From the NCBI RefSeq assembly GCF_905397435.1, contig NZ_CAJPVI010000019.1, positions 1-64,000 on the forward strand: 64,000 nucleotides of DNA, in the 5' to 3' direction. Below are positions 1-10,027 of the stretch, piece after piece (the stretch's first letter is position 1; each line of letters begins with the position of its first letter). Source of the DNA: Cupriavidus numazuensis. GTDB lineage: Bacteria > Pseudomonadota > Gammaproteobacteria > Burkholderiales > Burkholderiaceae. A program made the translations under genes and the position numbers. The notes under the pieces were generated by a model. It saw nothing but the letters and a program-made list of their open reading frames with translations. It ran no database searches and had not been told where the DNA came from.

Positions 1-67
1 TCACGTTGCCACGCTGGCGAGGCAAGCAGTGTTCAATCTGTCGATATTGGGCTTCGGTGATTTCCAT
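1..67 (-). CDS. IS5-family transposase, N-terminal fragment (runs off the window)
   Basis: The 22 visible codons begin at the ATG at 67 and read MEITEAQYRQIEHCLP followed by RQRGNV. This is the usual N-terminus of IS5-type DDE transposases of beta-proteobacteria (MEIT-AQY-IEHCLP-QRGNV). The catalytic DDE core is beyond the window edge, so it cannot be said whether the element is intact. The family call rests on recognising this N-terminus only. Confidence 0.75.
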   Translation of the reverse strand, partial: MEITEAQYRQIEHCLPRQRGNV

Positions 68-110
68 CACCGAAGCATACAACTAAATCAAATTAGTGTG
101 AACAGGCCCT
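1..110 (-). mobile_element. Right-hand end of an IS5-family insertion sequence, cut by the window edge
   Basis: The first 67 bases encode the N-terminus of an IS5-type transposase on the minus strand. A short non-coding end follows, finishing near 110 with the minus-strand terminus AGGGCCTGTTCACACTAAT, which looks like the terminal inverted repeat. The other end lies outside the window, so element length, inverted repeat and target duplication cannot be checked. The next gene ends at 109-111, so the element seems to have landed in or against it. Confidence 0.75.
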
Positions 111-291
111 AGTTGGGGCGCCCTTGCGGCACGCCTTTCTTGCGCAGCACTTCGTCAAGACGACGGTTCGCGAGTTCCTGTTGGCTTTGCTCCTTGCGGA
201 AGCGACCGTTGGGATCAAAGCGTCCATTCTTGTCATAGTTCGCCGGGTTCTCCTCGGGGAAGTCCTCGAAGTATTCTGACCATTCACCCAT
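109..291 (-). CDS. Small hypothetical protein ending at the IS border
   Basis: This is a 60-residue protein, acidic at the N-terminus (MGEWSEYFEDFPEENPANY) and basic and Arg/Lys-rich after residue 30, with no signal peptide or membrane segment. A clear ribosome site (AGGAG, 8 bases before the ATG) supports the start. The stop codon TAG (109-111) overlaps the last bases of the IS5-type element, so the original gene may have been longer and the stop may come from the insertion junction. It lies 94 bp downstream of the Abi-like gene, in the same direction. I do not recognise the family. Confidence 0.5.
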   Translation of the reverse strand: MGEWSEYFEDFPEENPANYDKNGRFDPNGRFRKEQSQQELANRRLDEVLRKKGVPQGRPN

Positions 292-385
292 AACTGACTC
301 CTGTGTGTCGCTGACTTGAAAAGGAACTGCTGCTGACTAAGGTGACGTAAAGGTTGCAGCTGGAGCGGGAGTCATCGCCACCGAC

Positions 386-1309
386 CTACTTGGTCGCCTG
401 ATGCGCTTCTACCATGAAAAGAACTGTGGTCGCAGTCAGGTTCAACGTGTATCGAGCCAAGTATTCGGGCACGGCAACAGGGGCGGTACCTTGCCCGTGG
501 CCACCGTTCTTGTTTCGTACGGTCGGGACGCCGCTTTCAAGCAGGGAGCGAATGGACGAGAACTGCGATTCGAAGTACGCAGGAAACAAACCATTGCTCA
601 TGCAGGTGGAGATCAGGTTCTTCGCCGTGTCCGTTGGTTGTGTCGGCCAACCACGCAGACTGCAAATGGTCTTCATGGTGCTCTCAAATGCCTTCAGCGC
701 GTCAACAAGGCATTCTTTGTAGCGCCCGTGCCGATAGTGCTCATGGGCTTTCAGGAATTCTTCGTTTGCGCCCTTGAAGTTCTTGTCACGTAGGATTGCC
801 AGCGTTGGCTTTACAGCCTCCGCGTGCAAAAACTGGGAGTCAACACGAATTATCTCGCCAGACTCGAACTGGTAGCCAACCCCATGCTCTTTGAAGCGCT
901 CATTGAGTTCAACAACTGCGTCGACAGGTTCGATCTTTCGACGAGTGTTGTTCAGATAAGACCAGTTTTCTGGAATATACGTTTGGATGACCTTGAAGCA
1001 CAGTTCGACAACATCCAACGCACGCTCGACAGACTCCTCCTGCAGGAAGAAATTGAATACAGATTCTTGATCGGACTTTGAATATTTGACGAGCTCAAAG
1101 ACTCCAAACTCTCGACAAAGGGCTTGCTTCACAAACTCGTATGCATCGTGCGCATGGGTTGAGCTGTACCCAGCTTCGCCGAAGGCATCGTTAACGATGT
1201 GTATGATCTGCACGCGCAAAGGCTGCGGTAGATTGTCATACACATACACATCGGGCATTTCACCGCGAGCCCGCTTCTGACGCTTGGAAAACAGATCGAA
1301 CACACCCAT
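386..1309 (-). CDS. Abi-like abortive infection protein (STM4504/CBY_0614 type, HEPN C-terminus)
   Basis: About 307 residues. The N-terminal ~125 residues (VFDLFSKRQKRARGEMPDVY onward) resemble the AbiJ N-terminal type 4 domain of STM4504/CBY_0614 proteins. The C-terminal ~120 residues (from HYRHGRYKECLVDALKAFES) look like the Abi_C domain and contain RNKNGGHGQG, an R-x5-H motif of HEPN RNases. HEPN proteins of this kind act in phage defence by cutting RNA; that role is inferred here, not shown. Two starts are possible: GTG at 1321, which leaves no room for a ribosome site, or ATG at 1309 behind AAGAAGGG, preferred here. A minus-strand TATAAT at 1343-1348 precedes it, inside the 54-bp gap to the divergent gene. 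Codon use is less GC-biased than in the core genes, suggesting acquisition. Confidence 0.8.
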   Translation of the reverse strand: MGVFDLFSKRQKRARGEMPDVYVYDNLPQPLRVQIIHIVNDAFGEAGYSSTHAHDAYEFVKQALCREFGVFELVKYSKSDQESVFNFFLQEESVERALDVVELCFKVIQTYIPENWSYLNNTRRKIEPVDAVVELNERFKEHGVGYQFESGEIIRVDSQFLHAEAVKPTLAILRDKNFKGANEEFLKAHEHYRHGRYKECLVDALKAFESTMKTICSLRGWPTQPTDTAKNLISTCMSNGLFPAYFESQFSSIRSLLESGVPTVRNKNGGHGQGTAPVAVPEYLARYTLNLTATTVLFMVEAHQATK

Positions 1310-1342
1310 AGACCAACGCACCCTTCTTTTGTTAGTCCGGTG

Positions 1343-1348
1343 ATTATA
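1343..1348 (-). promoter_or_regulatory. -10 box of the Abi-like gene
   Basis: A perfect TATAAT on the minus strand, 34 bases upstream of the preferred ATG of the Abi-like gene and 15 bases from the start of the divergent gene. No good -35 was found at 17 bases. Confidence 0.5.
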
Positions 1349-1363
1349 TTCCAGAGGTGATAT

Positions 1364-1858
1364 ATGGATACCAACGACTGGTTAACCAAGCATGCGCCAG
1401 GCTTCGCCAATCTATCGCGAGAAGAGCGCGAAGGGATTGCTCACTTCGCGTTCCTTTGGAGCCTCTTTGAAGGCCGCGTTCTGAATGCAGGCGGAAGCCC
1501 AGAAAAGCTTGTCCAGCTTGCCAAGTCGATGACAGAGCAAGGAAGCGTTAACCTCGCCCTGTTCGCCGGCCCACTTGAACACTTCAGGATTCGCTACTGG
1601 CTGGACGGTCGCCCAACGTACTTGTTTGACGGCCTAAACTTTCGCCGCGGAGATAGAAGGCCGCTCGTAGAGTCCGTTCTTAGCGGACAGACAAACAGTT
1701 CCGACGATATTGTCTCTGCGCTTCTGCTGATCGTTTATCGATTGCGGAACAACCTATTCCACGGAATGAAGTGGGCCTACGGAATCCGAGAGCAGCTCGC
1801 GAACTTCCAGAACGCAAACGAAGTTCTTATGCGCGTCCTAGAGCGCCACGCTCTATAG
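1364..1858 (+). CDS. Hypothetical protein with a HEPN-type R-x4-H motif
   Basis: 164 residues, mostly helical in composition, soluble, with no signal peptide. Near residues 125-136 it carries RLRNNLFHGMKW. R-N-N-L-F-H fits the R-x4-6-H catalytic motif of HEPN ribonucleases, and N directly after R is the commonest form. The ribosome site GAGGTGA sits 3-9 bases before ATG 1364. It is transcribed away from the Abi-like gene across a 54-bp spacer, so the two probably form one co-regulated locus. I do not recognise a named family. Candidate roles are a defence RNase, a toxin, or a non-catalytic HEPN scaffold. An imperfect terminator hairpin follows at 1912-1945. Confidence 0.75.
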   Translation: MDTNDWLTKHAPGFANLSREEREGIAHFAFLWSLFEGRVLNAGGSPEKLVQLAKSMTEQGSVNLALFAGPLEHFRIRYWLDGRPTYLFDGLNFRRGDRRPLVESVLSGQTNSSDDIVSALLLIVYRLRNNLFHGMKWAYGIREQLANFQNANEVLMRVLERHAL

Positions 1859-1911
1859 CCCAGCCCCAAACGAAGTGCTTACACCCTGCTTACTCAGAGC
1901 CAAAAGCGAAC

Positions 1912-1945
1912 AAGGGGTTACAACGAAAAATCGCTGTAACCCCTT
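1912..1945. terminator. Perfect 11-bp inverted repeat between convergent genes
   Basis: AAGGGGTTACA and TGTAACCCCTT form a perfect 11-bp stem around a 12-base loop, followed on the plus strand by GATTTT. It sits between the plus-strand HEPN gene and the minus-strand tRNA 3' end, nine bases from the tRNA. It probably serves as a two-way terminator. It could also be a remnant of an attachment site, since tRNA 3' ends are common integration targets. Confidence 0.55.
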
Positions 1946-1953
1946 GATTTTAC

Positions 1954-2032
<79 letters not shown>

Positions 2033-2041
2033 TTGGAAGCG

Positions 2042-4579
<2,538 letters not shown>

Positions 4580-4635
4580 TGGCACGCTCACTTTCACCAG
4601 ATTCGGAGAGAAAGATTTCGCAATCCAAACCGGCT

Positions 4636-4641
4636 ATTGTA
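4636..4641 (-). promoter_or_regulatory. Extended -10 (GTGCTACAAT) of rpoD
   Basis: On the minus strand GTGCTACAAT, a TGn-extended -10, lies 57 bases before the rpoD ATG in the 204-bp dnaG-rpoD gap. The same GCTACAAT core recurs before several other genes in the window. No convincing -35 is present at 17 bases. Confidence 0.6.
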
Positions 4642-4783
4642 GCACGCCACAGATAGCCAGCTTCCTGTCAGGTATGGTTTTCACCTGAAAAATCAAGGGC
4701 TAAGCTCGATCCAGCCTTGGCTCAGCCTACTACATCCTCCTTGCTGCCACGCCCAAATGCCCCGTCGACTGTATCCACATGCG

Positions 4784-6598
4784 TCAGCCGAGGCGACGGC
4801 GACGATGGATTTCACCCACCAGCCAGCGCATGCGCTGCTTGCCATCCTCATCGGCCGTACCGGCAATCACGGCCGCCTGCAGCCTTTCCAGTTCGCGGCT
4901 CAGCGGTTCAGCGAGCAGCTTGGTGACTGCGGCATCGAACTCCTGCGTTGCGGGTTCCTCTTCAATCTCTTCGCGCAGCACCGCCGTGCGCGCTGCGGCA
5001 TACATTTCCGCATAGGGCGATTGCGCCAGGTGCTCGCTGAATGCCGCAAAGTTCACCTGACCTTCCACCTCGTCGCAGGCGGCGACGAGGTGAGCCAGCA
5101 CTTCGGCGTCTGCGCCCTCCGGGTCTAGCAACAGTGCCCGGCTATCCTCATCAAGCCGGGCTGCCAGGGACGGGTAGCACATCAGCAATTGCAGCACGCG
5201 CTGCTCGAGACCCGTCGGCGCCTGGCGCTTTGCGCGTGGCCTGGGCTGGGCAAAGCGGCCGGCACGCGCCGGGTCGCTGCGCAGACCGCAAATCGCCTCG
5301 ATCTCGGCCGGCGTCGTCCCTGTGGCATCGGCAAGTTCGCGGATAATCTGTAGCCGCAGGCCGCAAGCCGGCATCGCCTGCAGCAGCGGCTTGGCTTCAT
5401 ACTGTGCGCGGGCACGGCCCTCAGGCTGGCGCATATCCAGCTCCTCCGTCACCGCCTGCAGCAGGAACCGCGACAACGGCATGGCGTCGCGCACCTGCGC
5501 AGCGAATGCTTCCGTGCCCTCTTCGCGCACATAGCTGTCCGGGTCGTGCTCGGCCGGCAGGAACAGAAAGCGGATGGCCTTGTTGTCAGCCAAGTGCGGC
5601 AGGCACGCCTCAAGTGCGCGCCGCGCGGCACGCCGGCCCGCAGCATCCCCATCGAACGAGAACACGACCGAATCGGCCTGGCGCAGCAGCTTCTGCACGT
5701 GCACGGGCGTGCACGCCGTGCCCAAGGTGGCCACGGCATTGGCAAACCCAAGCTGCGCCAGCGCCACGACATCCATATACCCTTCGACCACGAGGACGTA
5801 GCCGGTTTCCCGAATCGCGTGACGTGCCTCAAACAGCCCGTACAGTTCGGTGCCCTTGCTGAACAGCGGCGTCTCGGGCGAATTGAGGTACTTGGGCTCG
5901 CCCTGCCCCATGACGCGCCCGCCAAAGCCGATTACCGCGCCCTTGGTGTTGCGGATAGGGAACATGATGCGGTCGCGGAAACGGTCGTAGCGACGTGGCT
6001 TGCCGTCCGCATCGCGCTTCTCGCTGCTTTCGATCAGCAGGCCCGCCTCCACGAGCGGAGCCGCGATCACATCATCGCGGTAACTGCCGAAGACGGATTC
6101 CAGCCCCTGCCAGTCGTCCGGCGCGTAACCAAGGCCGAACTGGGCTGCGATCTCGCCAGTGAGACCGCGCCCCTTCAGGTACTGGATCGCCTGCGGCGCA
6201 CCGCGCAGTTGCCGGCGGTAGAACTCGGTGGCGCGGGTCATGGCGTCGGACAACGCCACCGAGCGCGCCTGCTGTTCCGCGCGTTGGCCCGGCGGCAGTC
6301 GGTCGCGTTCCTCGGGAACCGACATGCCGACCGACTGGGCGAGCTCGCGGACAGCCTCCGGATAAGACTGCCCCGAATACTCCATCAGGAAACCGATGGC
6401 CGACCCGTGCGCCCCGCAGCCGAAGCAGTGATAGAACTGCTTGGTCGGCGATACCGTGAACGACGGCGATTTCTCGTTATGGAAGGGGCACAGCCCCATG
6501 AAATTGGCGCCGCCCTTCTTCAGCTGCACATACTTGCCCACCACATCGACAATGTCGACACGGTTAAGCAGGTCCTGAATGAAGGATTGCGGAATCAC
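4784..6598 (-). CDS. dnaG: DNA primase DnaG
   Basis: Synthesises RNA primers for replication at the fork, bound to DnaB helicase. 604 residues, close to the family norm. The CHC2 zinc finger is intact (C37, H40, C58, C61 in CPFHNEKSPSF and CFGCG). The catalytic TOPRIM domain follows with VVEGYMDV (metal-binding Glu near 268) and SFDGDAAG. The C-terminal ~150 residues are the helicase-binding domain. The start is GTG at 6598, directly before IPQSFIQDLL. It lies between yqeY and rpoD, the classical macromolecular-synthesis order. Confidence 0.98.
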   Translation of the reverse strand: MIPQSFIQDLLNRVDIVDVVGKYVQLKKGGANFMGLCPFHNEKSPSFTVSPTKQFYHCFGCGAHGSAIGFLMEYSGQSYPEAVRELAQSVGMSVPEERDRLPPGQRAEQQARSVALSDAMTRATEFYRRQLRGAPQAIQYLKGRGLTGEIAAQFGLGYAPDDWQGLESVFGSYRDDVIAAPLVEAGLLIESSEKRDADGKPRRYDRFRDRIMFPIRNTKGAVIGFGGRVMGQGEPKYLNSPETPLFSKGTELYGLFEARHAIRETGYVLVVEGYMDVVALAQLGFANAVATLGTACTPVHVQKLLRQADSVVFSFDGDAAGRRAARRALEACLPHLADNKAIRFLFLPAEHDPDSYVREEGTEAFAAQVRDAMPLSRFLLQAVTEELDMRQPEGRARAQYEAKPLLQAMPACGLRLQIIRELADATGTTPAEIEAICGLRSDPARAGRFAQPRPRAKRQAPTGLEQRVLQLLMCYPSLAARLDEDSRALLLDPEGADAEVLAHLVAACDEVEGQVNFAAFSEHLAQSPYAEMYAAARTAVLREEIEEEPATQEFDAAVTKLLAEPLSRELERLQAAVIAGTADEDGKQRMRWLVGEIHRRRRLG

Positions 6599-6692
6599 CC
6601 GACTGACCGTCCTGATGGCATGGCCGTCCCGTGGCCGGGCAGCCGCTTTTTAAGAATGCGTGACCGGAAAGGCTCCCGGTTGCTATCGAACC

Positions 6693-6698
6693 ATTGTA
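6693..6698 (-). promoter_or_regulatory. -10 box upstream of dnaG
   Basis: CACTACAAT on the minus strand, 95 bases before the dnaG GTG in the 193-bp yqeY-dnaG gap. It gives dnaG a possible promoter of its own in addition to read-through from yqeY. Confidence 0.45.
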
Positions 6699-6791
6699 GT
6701 GTAGGCATGACAATGCACCCGAACTATCTGCATCGCCAGCCAATCTCATCGATCAACCGGCGATTTCCGCGCAATGGAATTAAACGTGCAT

Positions 6792-7238
6792 TTACTTGGT
6801 CAGCGCCGCCTTGACCTGCGCAGACACGGCGGTCATGTCAGCGCGGCCAGCGAGTTTCGCCTTCAGCACGCCCATTACCTTGCCCATGTCCTGCGGGCCG
6901 GCGGCACCGGTTTCGGTGACGGCTTGCTGCACGGCGGCGGCAACCTCGGCATCGGACAACGCGGCGGGCATATAGACCTTGAGCACTTCGACTTCGGCCT
7001 GCTCCTTCTGCACGAGGTCGTCACGACCGGCTTGCTGGAACTGGGTGATCGAGTCCTTGCGCTGCTTGAGCAGCTTTTCCACAACGGCCAGCACGGCGGC
7101 GTCGTCGAGTTCGATGCGCTCATCGACTTCGCGCTGCTTGATGGCGGCCAGCAGCAGGCGGATGGTGCCGAGACGCTCGGTTTCGCGGGCGCGCATGGCG
7201 GCCTTCATGTCGTCGCTGATTTGGGCTTTAAGGGACAT
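6792..7238 (-). CDS. yqeY: GatB/YqeY-domain protein
   Basis: 148 residues from ATG 7238 (MSLKAQISDDMKAAMRARE). It is homologous to the C-terminal YqeY tail domain of GatB/GatE amidotransferases, a helical tRNA-interacting domain; the cellular role of free YqeY is not settled. Typical features are LGTIRLLLAAIKQREVD near the N-terminus and a C-terminal GKVMGVLKAKLAGRADMTAV segment that fits the GatB tail fold. An upstream ATG in frame would run through the terminator hairpin and is rejected. It stands between the rpsU remnant and dnaG. Confidence 0.95.
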   Translation of the reverse strand: MSLKAQISDDMKAAMRARETERLGTIRLLLAAIKQREVDERIELDDAAVLAVVEKLLKQRKDSITQFQQAGRDDLVQKEQAEVEVLKVYMPAALSDAEVAAAVQQAVTETGAAGPQDMGKVMGVLKAKLAGRADMTAVSAQVKAALTK

Positions 7239-7290
7239 CGTGATCTTCCGGAAACGGGTTAGCGGGCGGCAGCCCGCAAGCCAGAAACAC

Positions 7291-7322
7291 AAAAACCCGC
7301 AGCGGCGCTGGCCACAGCGGGT
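7291..7322 (-). terminator. Rho-independent terminator between the rpsU remnant and yqeY
   Basis: On the minus strand a GACCCGC...GCGGGT hairpin with a GC-rich interior is followed by TTTTTGTGTTT. It would end transcripts of the rpsU promoter before yqeY, as the intercistronic terminator does in the E. coli rpsU-dnaG-rpoD operon. Confidence 0.7.
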
Positions 7323-7343
7323 CTTGCACAAACGCGGGCGCGG

Positions 7344-7445
7344 TCAATACAGCCTTTTCGGCAGCATCTGACTGCGGATGCGCTTGTCATAGCGCTTTTC
7401 CGCCGCGCCGTTCTTGCGCTTGCGTGCCGCGGTCGGCTTTTCGTA
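7344..7445 (-). pseudogene. rpsU: rpsU (ribosomal protein S21) remnant, 5' half missing
   Basis: The minus strand encodes [11 protein letters not shown] followed by [22 protein letters not shown] and a stop, the C-terminal half of S21. The reading frame opens at a TAG codon (7455-7457), with only CTC TGT ACC before the S21-like TAC. No ATG, GTG or TTG is available, and the usual ~37 N-terminal residues (MTTIRLKENEPFE... type) are absent in all frames upstream. Instead a GTGCTACAAT promoter core lies directly before it. The simplest reading is a deletion that fused promoter and 3' half. A functional S21 gene must then exist elsewhere. An assembly or sequencing deletion is the alternative. Confidence 0.7.
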
Positions 7446-7460
7446 GGTACAGAGCTAGGG

Positions 7461-7466
7461 ATTGTA
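7461..7466 (-). promoter_or_regulatory. Extended -10 (TTGGTGCTACAAT) before the rpsU remnant
   Basis: The minus strand reads TTGGTGCTACAATCCC, a TGn-extended -10 identical in core to that of rpoD. It lies only 15 bases before the surviving S21 codons, so the original 5' UTR and start are gone. Confidence 0.55.
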
Positions 7467-7518
7467 GCACCAAGCCTTCACGGTCGATGGCGGCGCCCAG
7501 GCGCCGCATGCGCCGCAT

Positions 7519-8769
7519 TCATGCCACGGCACGACCGTTGCGGACGGCCTCGGCCACCGCCTGCCCCGCTGCCACTGCGGACGCCCATGCCCACTGGAAG
7601 TTGTAGCCACCGAGCCAACCCGTCACGTCGACGACCTCGCCGATGAAATACAACCCGTCCACCTCGCGGGCCATCATGGTGGTCGAAGACAGCCCACGCG
7701 TATCCACTCCGCCGATCGTCACTTCGGCCTTTCGGTAGCCTTCCGTGCCGGAAGGAACGAGCTGCCAATCATTCAACGAAGCCCCGAGCCGCCGCAGCGC
7801 CTTGTCGGCAATGTCATGCAGCGGCAGGGTGCCGTCCACACCAGCCGCAGTGCACCATGCGTCCGCGAGCCGTGCCGGCAAGCGCTGCGCCAGCAAGTTG
7901 GCCAGGTGCTTGCGGCTGCCGGCCTTCTGCTCAAGCAGCCAGTCGGTGGCGTCCTCGCCATCGAACAGGTCGATCTTGATGGGCGTGCCCGGGCGCCAGA
8001 AACTCGATATCTGCAGCACGGCCGGACCGGACAGGCCGCGGTGGGTCCACAGCAGGTCTTCACGGAACGTGCCGGCCGTCTTGCCGGTGCCGGTCGAGAT
8101 ATCGACTTCGAGCGATACCCCGGCCAGCGGCACGAACGGCTGCCAGGCCTGCCCGTCGAAGGTCAGCGGCACCAGTGCCGGCCGGGTCTCGATGATCTTC
8201 AGACCGAACTGGCGGGCAATGCGGTAGCCGAAATCCGTGGCGCCGATCTTCGGGATCGACAGCCCGCCGGTGGCCACCACCAGCGCCCCGGCGCGCACGG
8301 TGCCCTGTGAGGTCAGCAGCAGGTAGTCGTCGCCCTCGCGGCGGACTTCTTCAATGCTGCAACCGGTCTGCCAGTGCACATGGCCCGCGTCGCACTCGGC
8401 GCGCAGCATGGCGATGACGTCTTCGGCGCTGTCATTGCAGAACAGCTGACCGCGATGCTTCTCGTGCCAGTCGATACCGTGACGCCGCATCAACTCCAGG
8501 AAATGCTGAGGCGTGTAGCGGGCGAGCGCCGAGCGGCAAAAGTGCGGATTGGACGACAGGTAGTTGGCCGGCCCTGCCTGCAGATTGGTGAAATTGCAGC
8601 GGCCGCCGCCGGAGATGCGGATCTTCTCCGCCAGCTTCGTGGCATGGTCGATCAACACCACGCGCGCGCCGCCCTGGCCCGCCACGGCGGCACACATCAT
8701 GCCGGCCGCGCCCGCGCCCAGCACGGCCACGTCATACCGGCCCGCCTGCCGACCCGCCACACCACTCAT
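7519..8769 (-). CDS. YhiN/HI0933-type FAD-dependent oxidoreductase
   Basis: Flavoprotein of the HI0933/YhiN family (BaiN-like); the physiological substrate is generally unknown. 416 residues from ATG 8769 (MSGVAGRQAG). The N-terminus is a Rossmann FAD site, YDVAVLGAGAAGMMCA, followed by the family signature KIRISGGGRCNFTN. The C-terminus has the second FAD segment (GLYFIGEVVDVTGWLGGYN) and NFQWAWASAVAAGQAVAEA. Earlier in-frame starts would place the promoter inside the gene. It is divergent from tsaD across a 154-bp gap. Confidence 0.92.
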   Translation of the reverse strand: MSGVAGRQAGRYDVAVLGAGAAGMMCAAVAGQGGARVVLIDHATKLAEKIRISGGGRCNFTNLQAGPANYLSSNPHFCRSALARYTPQHFLELMRRHGIDWHEKHRGQLFCNDSAEDVIAMLRAECDAGHVHWQTGCSIEEVRREGDDYLLLTSQGTVRAGALVVATGGLSIPKIGATDFGYRIARQFGLKIIETRPALVPLTFDGQAWQPFVPLAGVSLEVDISTGTGKTAGTFREDLLWTHRGLSGPAVLQISSFWRPGTPIKIDLFDGEDATDWLLEQKAGSRKHLANLLAQRLPARLADAWCTAAGVDGTLPLHDIADKALRRLGASLNDWQLVPSGTEGYRKAEVTIGGVDTRGLSSTTMMAREVDGLYFIGEVVDVTGWLGGYNFQWAWASAVAAGQAVAEAVRNGRAVA

Positions 8770-8815
8770 TCCAACCCTCTTCAATCCGGAACCCTGCCGT
8801 GCAGGGAAAGCGCAG

Positions 8816-8821
8816 ATTGTA
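8816..8821 (-). promoter_or_regulatory. -10 box (CGCTACAAT) of the YhiN-type gene
   Basis: TTTTCGCTACAAT on the minus strand, 47 bases before the ATG at 8769, within the divergent YhiN-tsaD spacer. Same core motif as at rpoD and rpsU. Confidence 0.55.
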
Positions 8822-8923
8822 GCGAAAAGCACGCCGGGCGCCGGTGTGCTAACCTGCTGGGTTCCACGCAACCCGTTGTTTTGACGACTATTTCGATCAG
8901 ATCGGATCGTCGTCCCGCTTCCC

Positions 8924-9958
8924 ATGCTTGTCCTCGGCATCGAATCCTCCTGCGACGAAACCGGCCTGGCCCTCTACGACACCGAGGCCGGCCTGCTCTC
9001 GCACGCCCTGCATTCGCAGATCGCCATGCACCGTGACTACGGCGGCGTGGTCCCCGAACTGGCCTCGCGCGACCACATCCGCCGCGTGCTGCCGCTGCTG
9101 CAGCAGGTACTCGATGAAGCCGGCCGCAGCCGTGCGGACATCGACGCCATCGCCTTCACCCAGGGCCCCGGGCTTGCGGGCGCGCTGCTGGTCGGCGCTT
9201 CGGTCGCCAATGCGCTGGGGTTCGCCCTGAACGTGCCAATGGTCGGCGTTCACCATCTGGAAGGCCACCTGCTGTCGCCGCTGCTCACGCGCGAGCCGCC
9301 GCCGTTCCCGTTCATCGCCCTGCTCGTTTCCGGGGGGCACACGCAGCTCATGGAAGTGAAAGGCATCGGCGACTACACGCTGCTTGGCGAAACGCTCGAC
9401 GACGCCGCCGGCGAGGCTTTCGACAAGACCGCCAAGCTGCTCGGCCTCGGCTATCCAGGCGGGCCAGAGGTGTCGCGCCTCGCTGAGTTCGGCACACCCG
9501 GCGCGTTCGAGTTGCCCCGGCCGATGCTGCATTCGGGCAATCTCGATTTCTCGTTTGCCGGCCTCAAGACCGCCGTGCTGACGCAGACGCGCAAGCTCGC
9601 CAACACCTGCGAGCAGGACCGCGCCAACCTCGCGCGCGCGTTCGTCGATGCGATCGTCGATGTACTCGCTGCGAAATCCTTTGCCGCACTCAAGCAGACC
9701 GGCCACAAGCGGCTGGTCGTCGCGGGCGGCGTCGGCGCCAACCGGCAACTGCGCGAACGCCTGAACCAGCTCGGCAAGCAGCGCAAGATTGACGTTTATT
9801 ACCCGGACCTCGCGTTCTGCACCGACAACGGCGCAATGATCGCGTTCGCGGGCGCCATGCGCCTGCAGGCCGCACCGCAGCTCGCCCAACACAGCTATGG
9901 CTATGGCGTGACGCCGCGCTGGGACCTGGCAGATATCCGCCTGCCTTCGGATGCCTGA
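8924..9958 (+). CDS. tsaD: tRNA N6-adenosine threonylcarbamoyltransferase TsaD
   Basis: Transfers threonylcarbamoyl to A37 of ANN-decoding tRNAs, with TsaB and TsaE; essential in most bacteria. 344 residues, full length. It opens with [14 protein letters not shown], the ASKHA-fold signature. The metal-binding pair H-x3-H is in [13 protein letters not shown] near residue 110, [11 protein letters not shown] follows, and [15 protein letters not shown] near 290 supplies the late Asp. It is followed by a strong terminator. The rpsU remnant, yqeY, dnaG and rpoD lie on the opposite strand, as is common around tsaD. Confidence 0.98.
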   Translation: MLVLGIESSCDETGLALYDTEAGLLSHALHSQIAMHRDYGGVVPELASRDHIRRVLPLLQQVLDEAGRSRADIDAIAFTQGPGLAGALLVGASVANALGFALNVPMVGVHHLEGHLLSPLLTREPPPFPFIALLVSGGHTQLMEVKGIGDYTLLGETLDDAAGEAFDKTAKLLGLGYPGGPEVSRLAEFGTPGAFELPRPMLHSGNLDFSFAGLKTAVLTQTRKLANTCEQDRANLARAFVDAIVDVLAAKSFAALKQTGHKRLVVAGGVGANRQLRERLNQLGKQRKIDVYYPDLAFCTDNGAMIAFAGAMRLQAAPQLAQHSYGYGVTPRWDLADIRLPSDA

Positions 9959-9980
9959 ACGGCTTGCCGGCGCAGAAAGC

Positions 9981-10009
9981 AAAAAGGCCACCGCGATGGT
10001 GGCCTTTTT
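9981..10009. terminator. Bidirectional terminator between tsaD and folE2
   Basis: AAAAAGGCCACC-gcgat-GGTGGCCTTTTT: a 7-bp GC stem extended by an A-run and a T-run, usable on both strands by the convergent tsaD and folE2. Confidence 0.88.
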
Positions 10010-10027
10010 GTTTGCACTGCTGCCGAC

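Noticed and set aside
7238..7331. Longer yqeY start with a Cys-rich N-terminus
   Set aside because: That stretch is the terminator hairpin read as protein; the family begins at MSLKAQISDDM.
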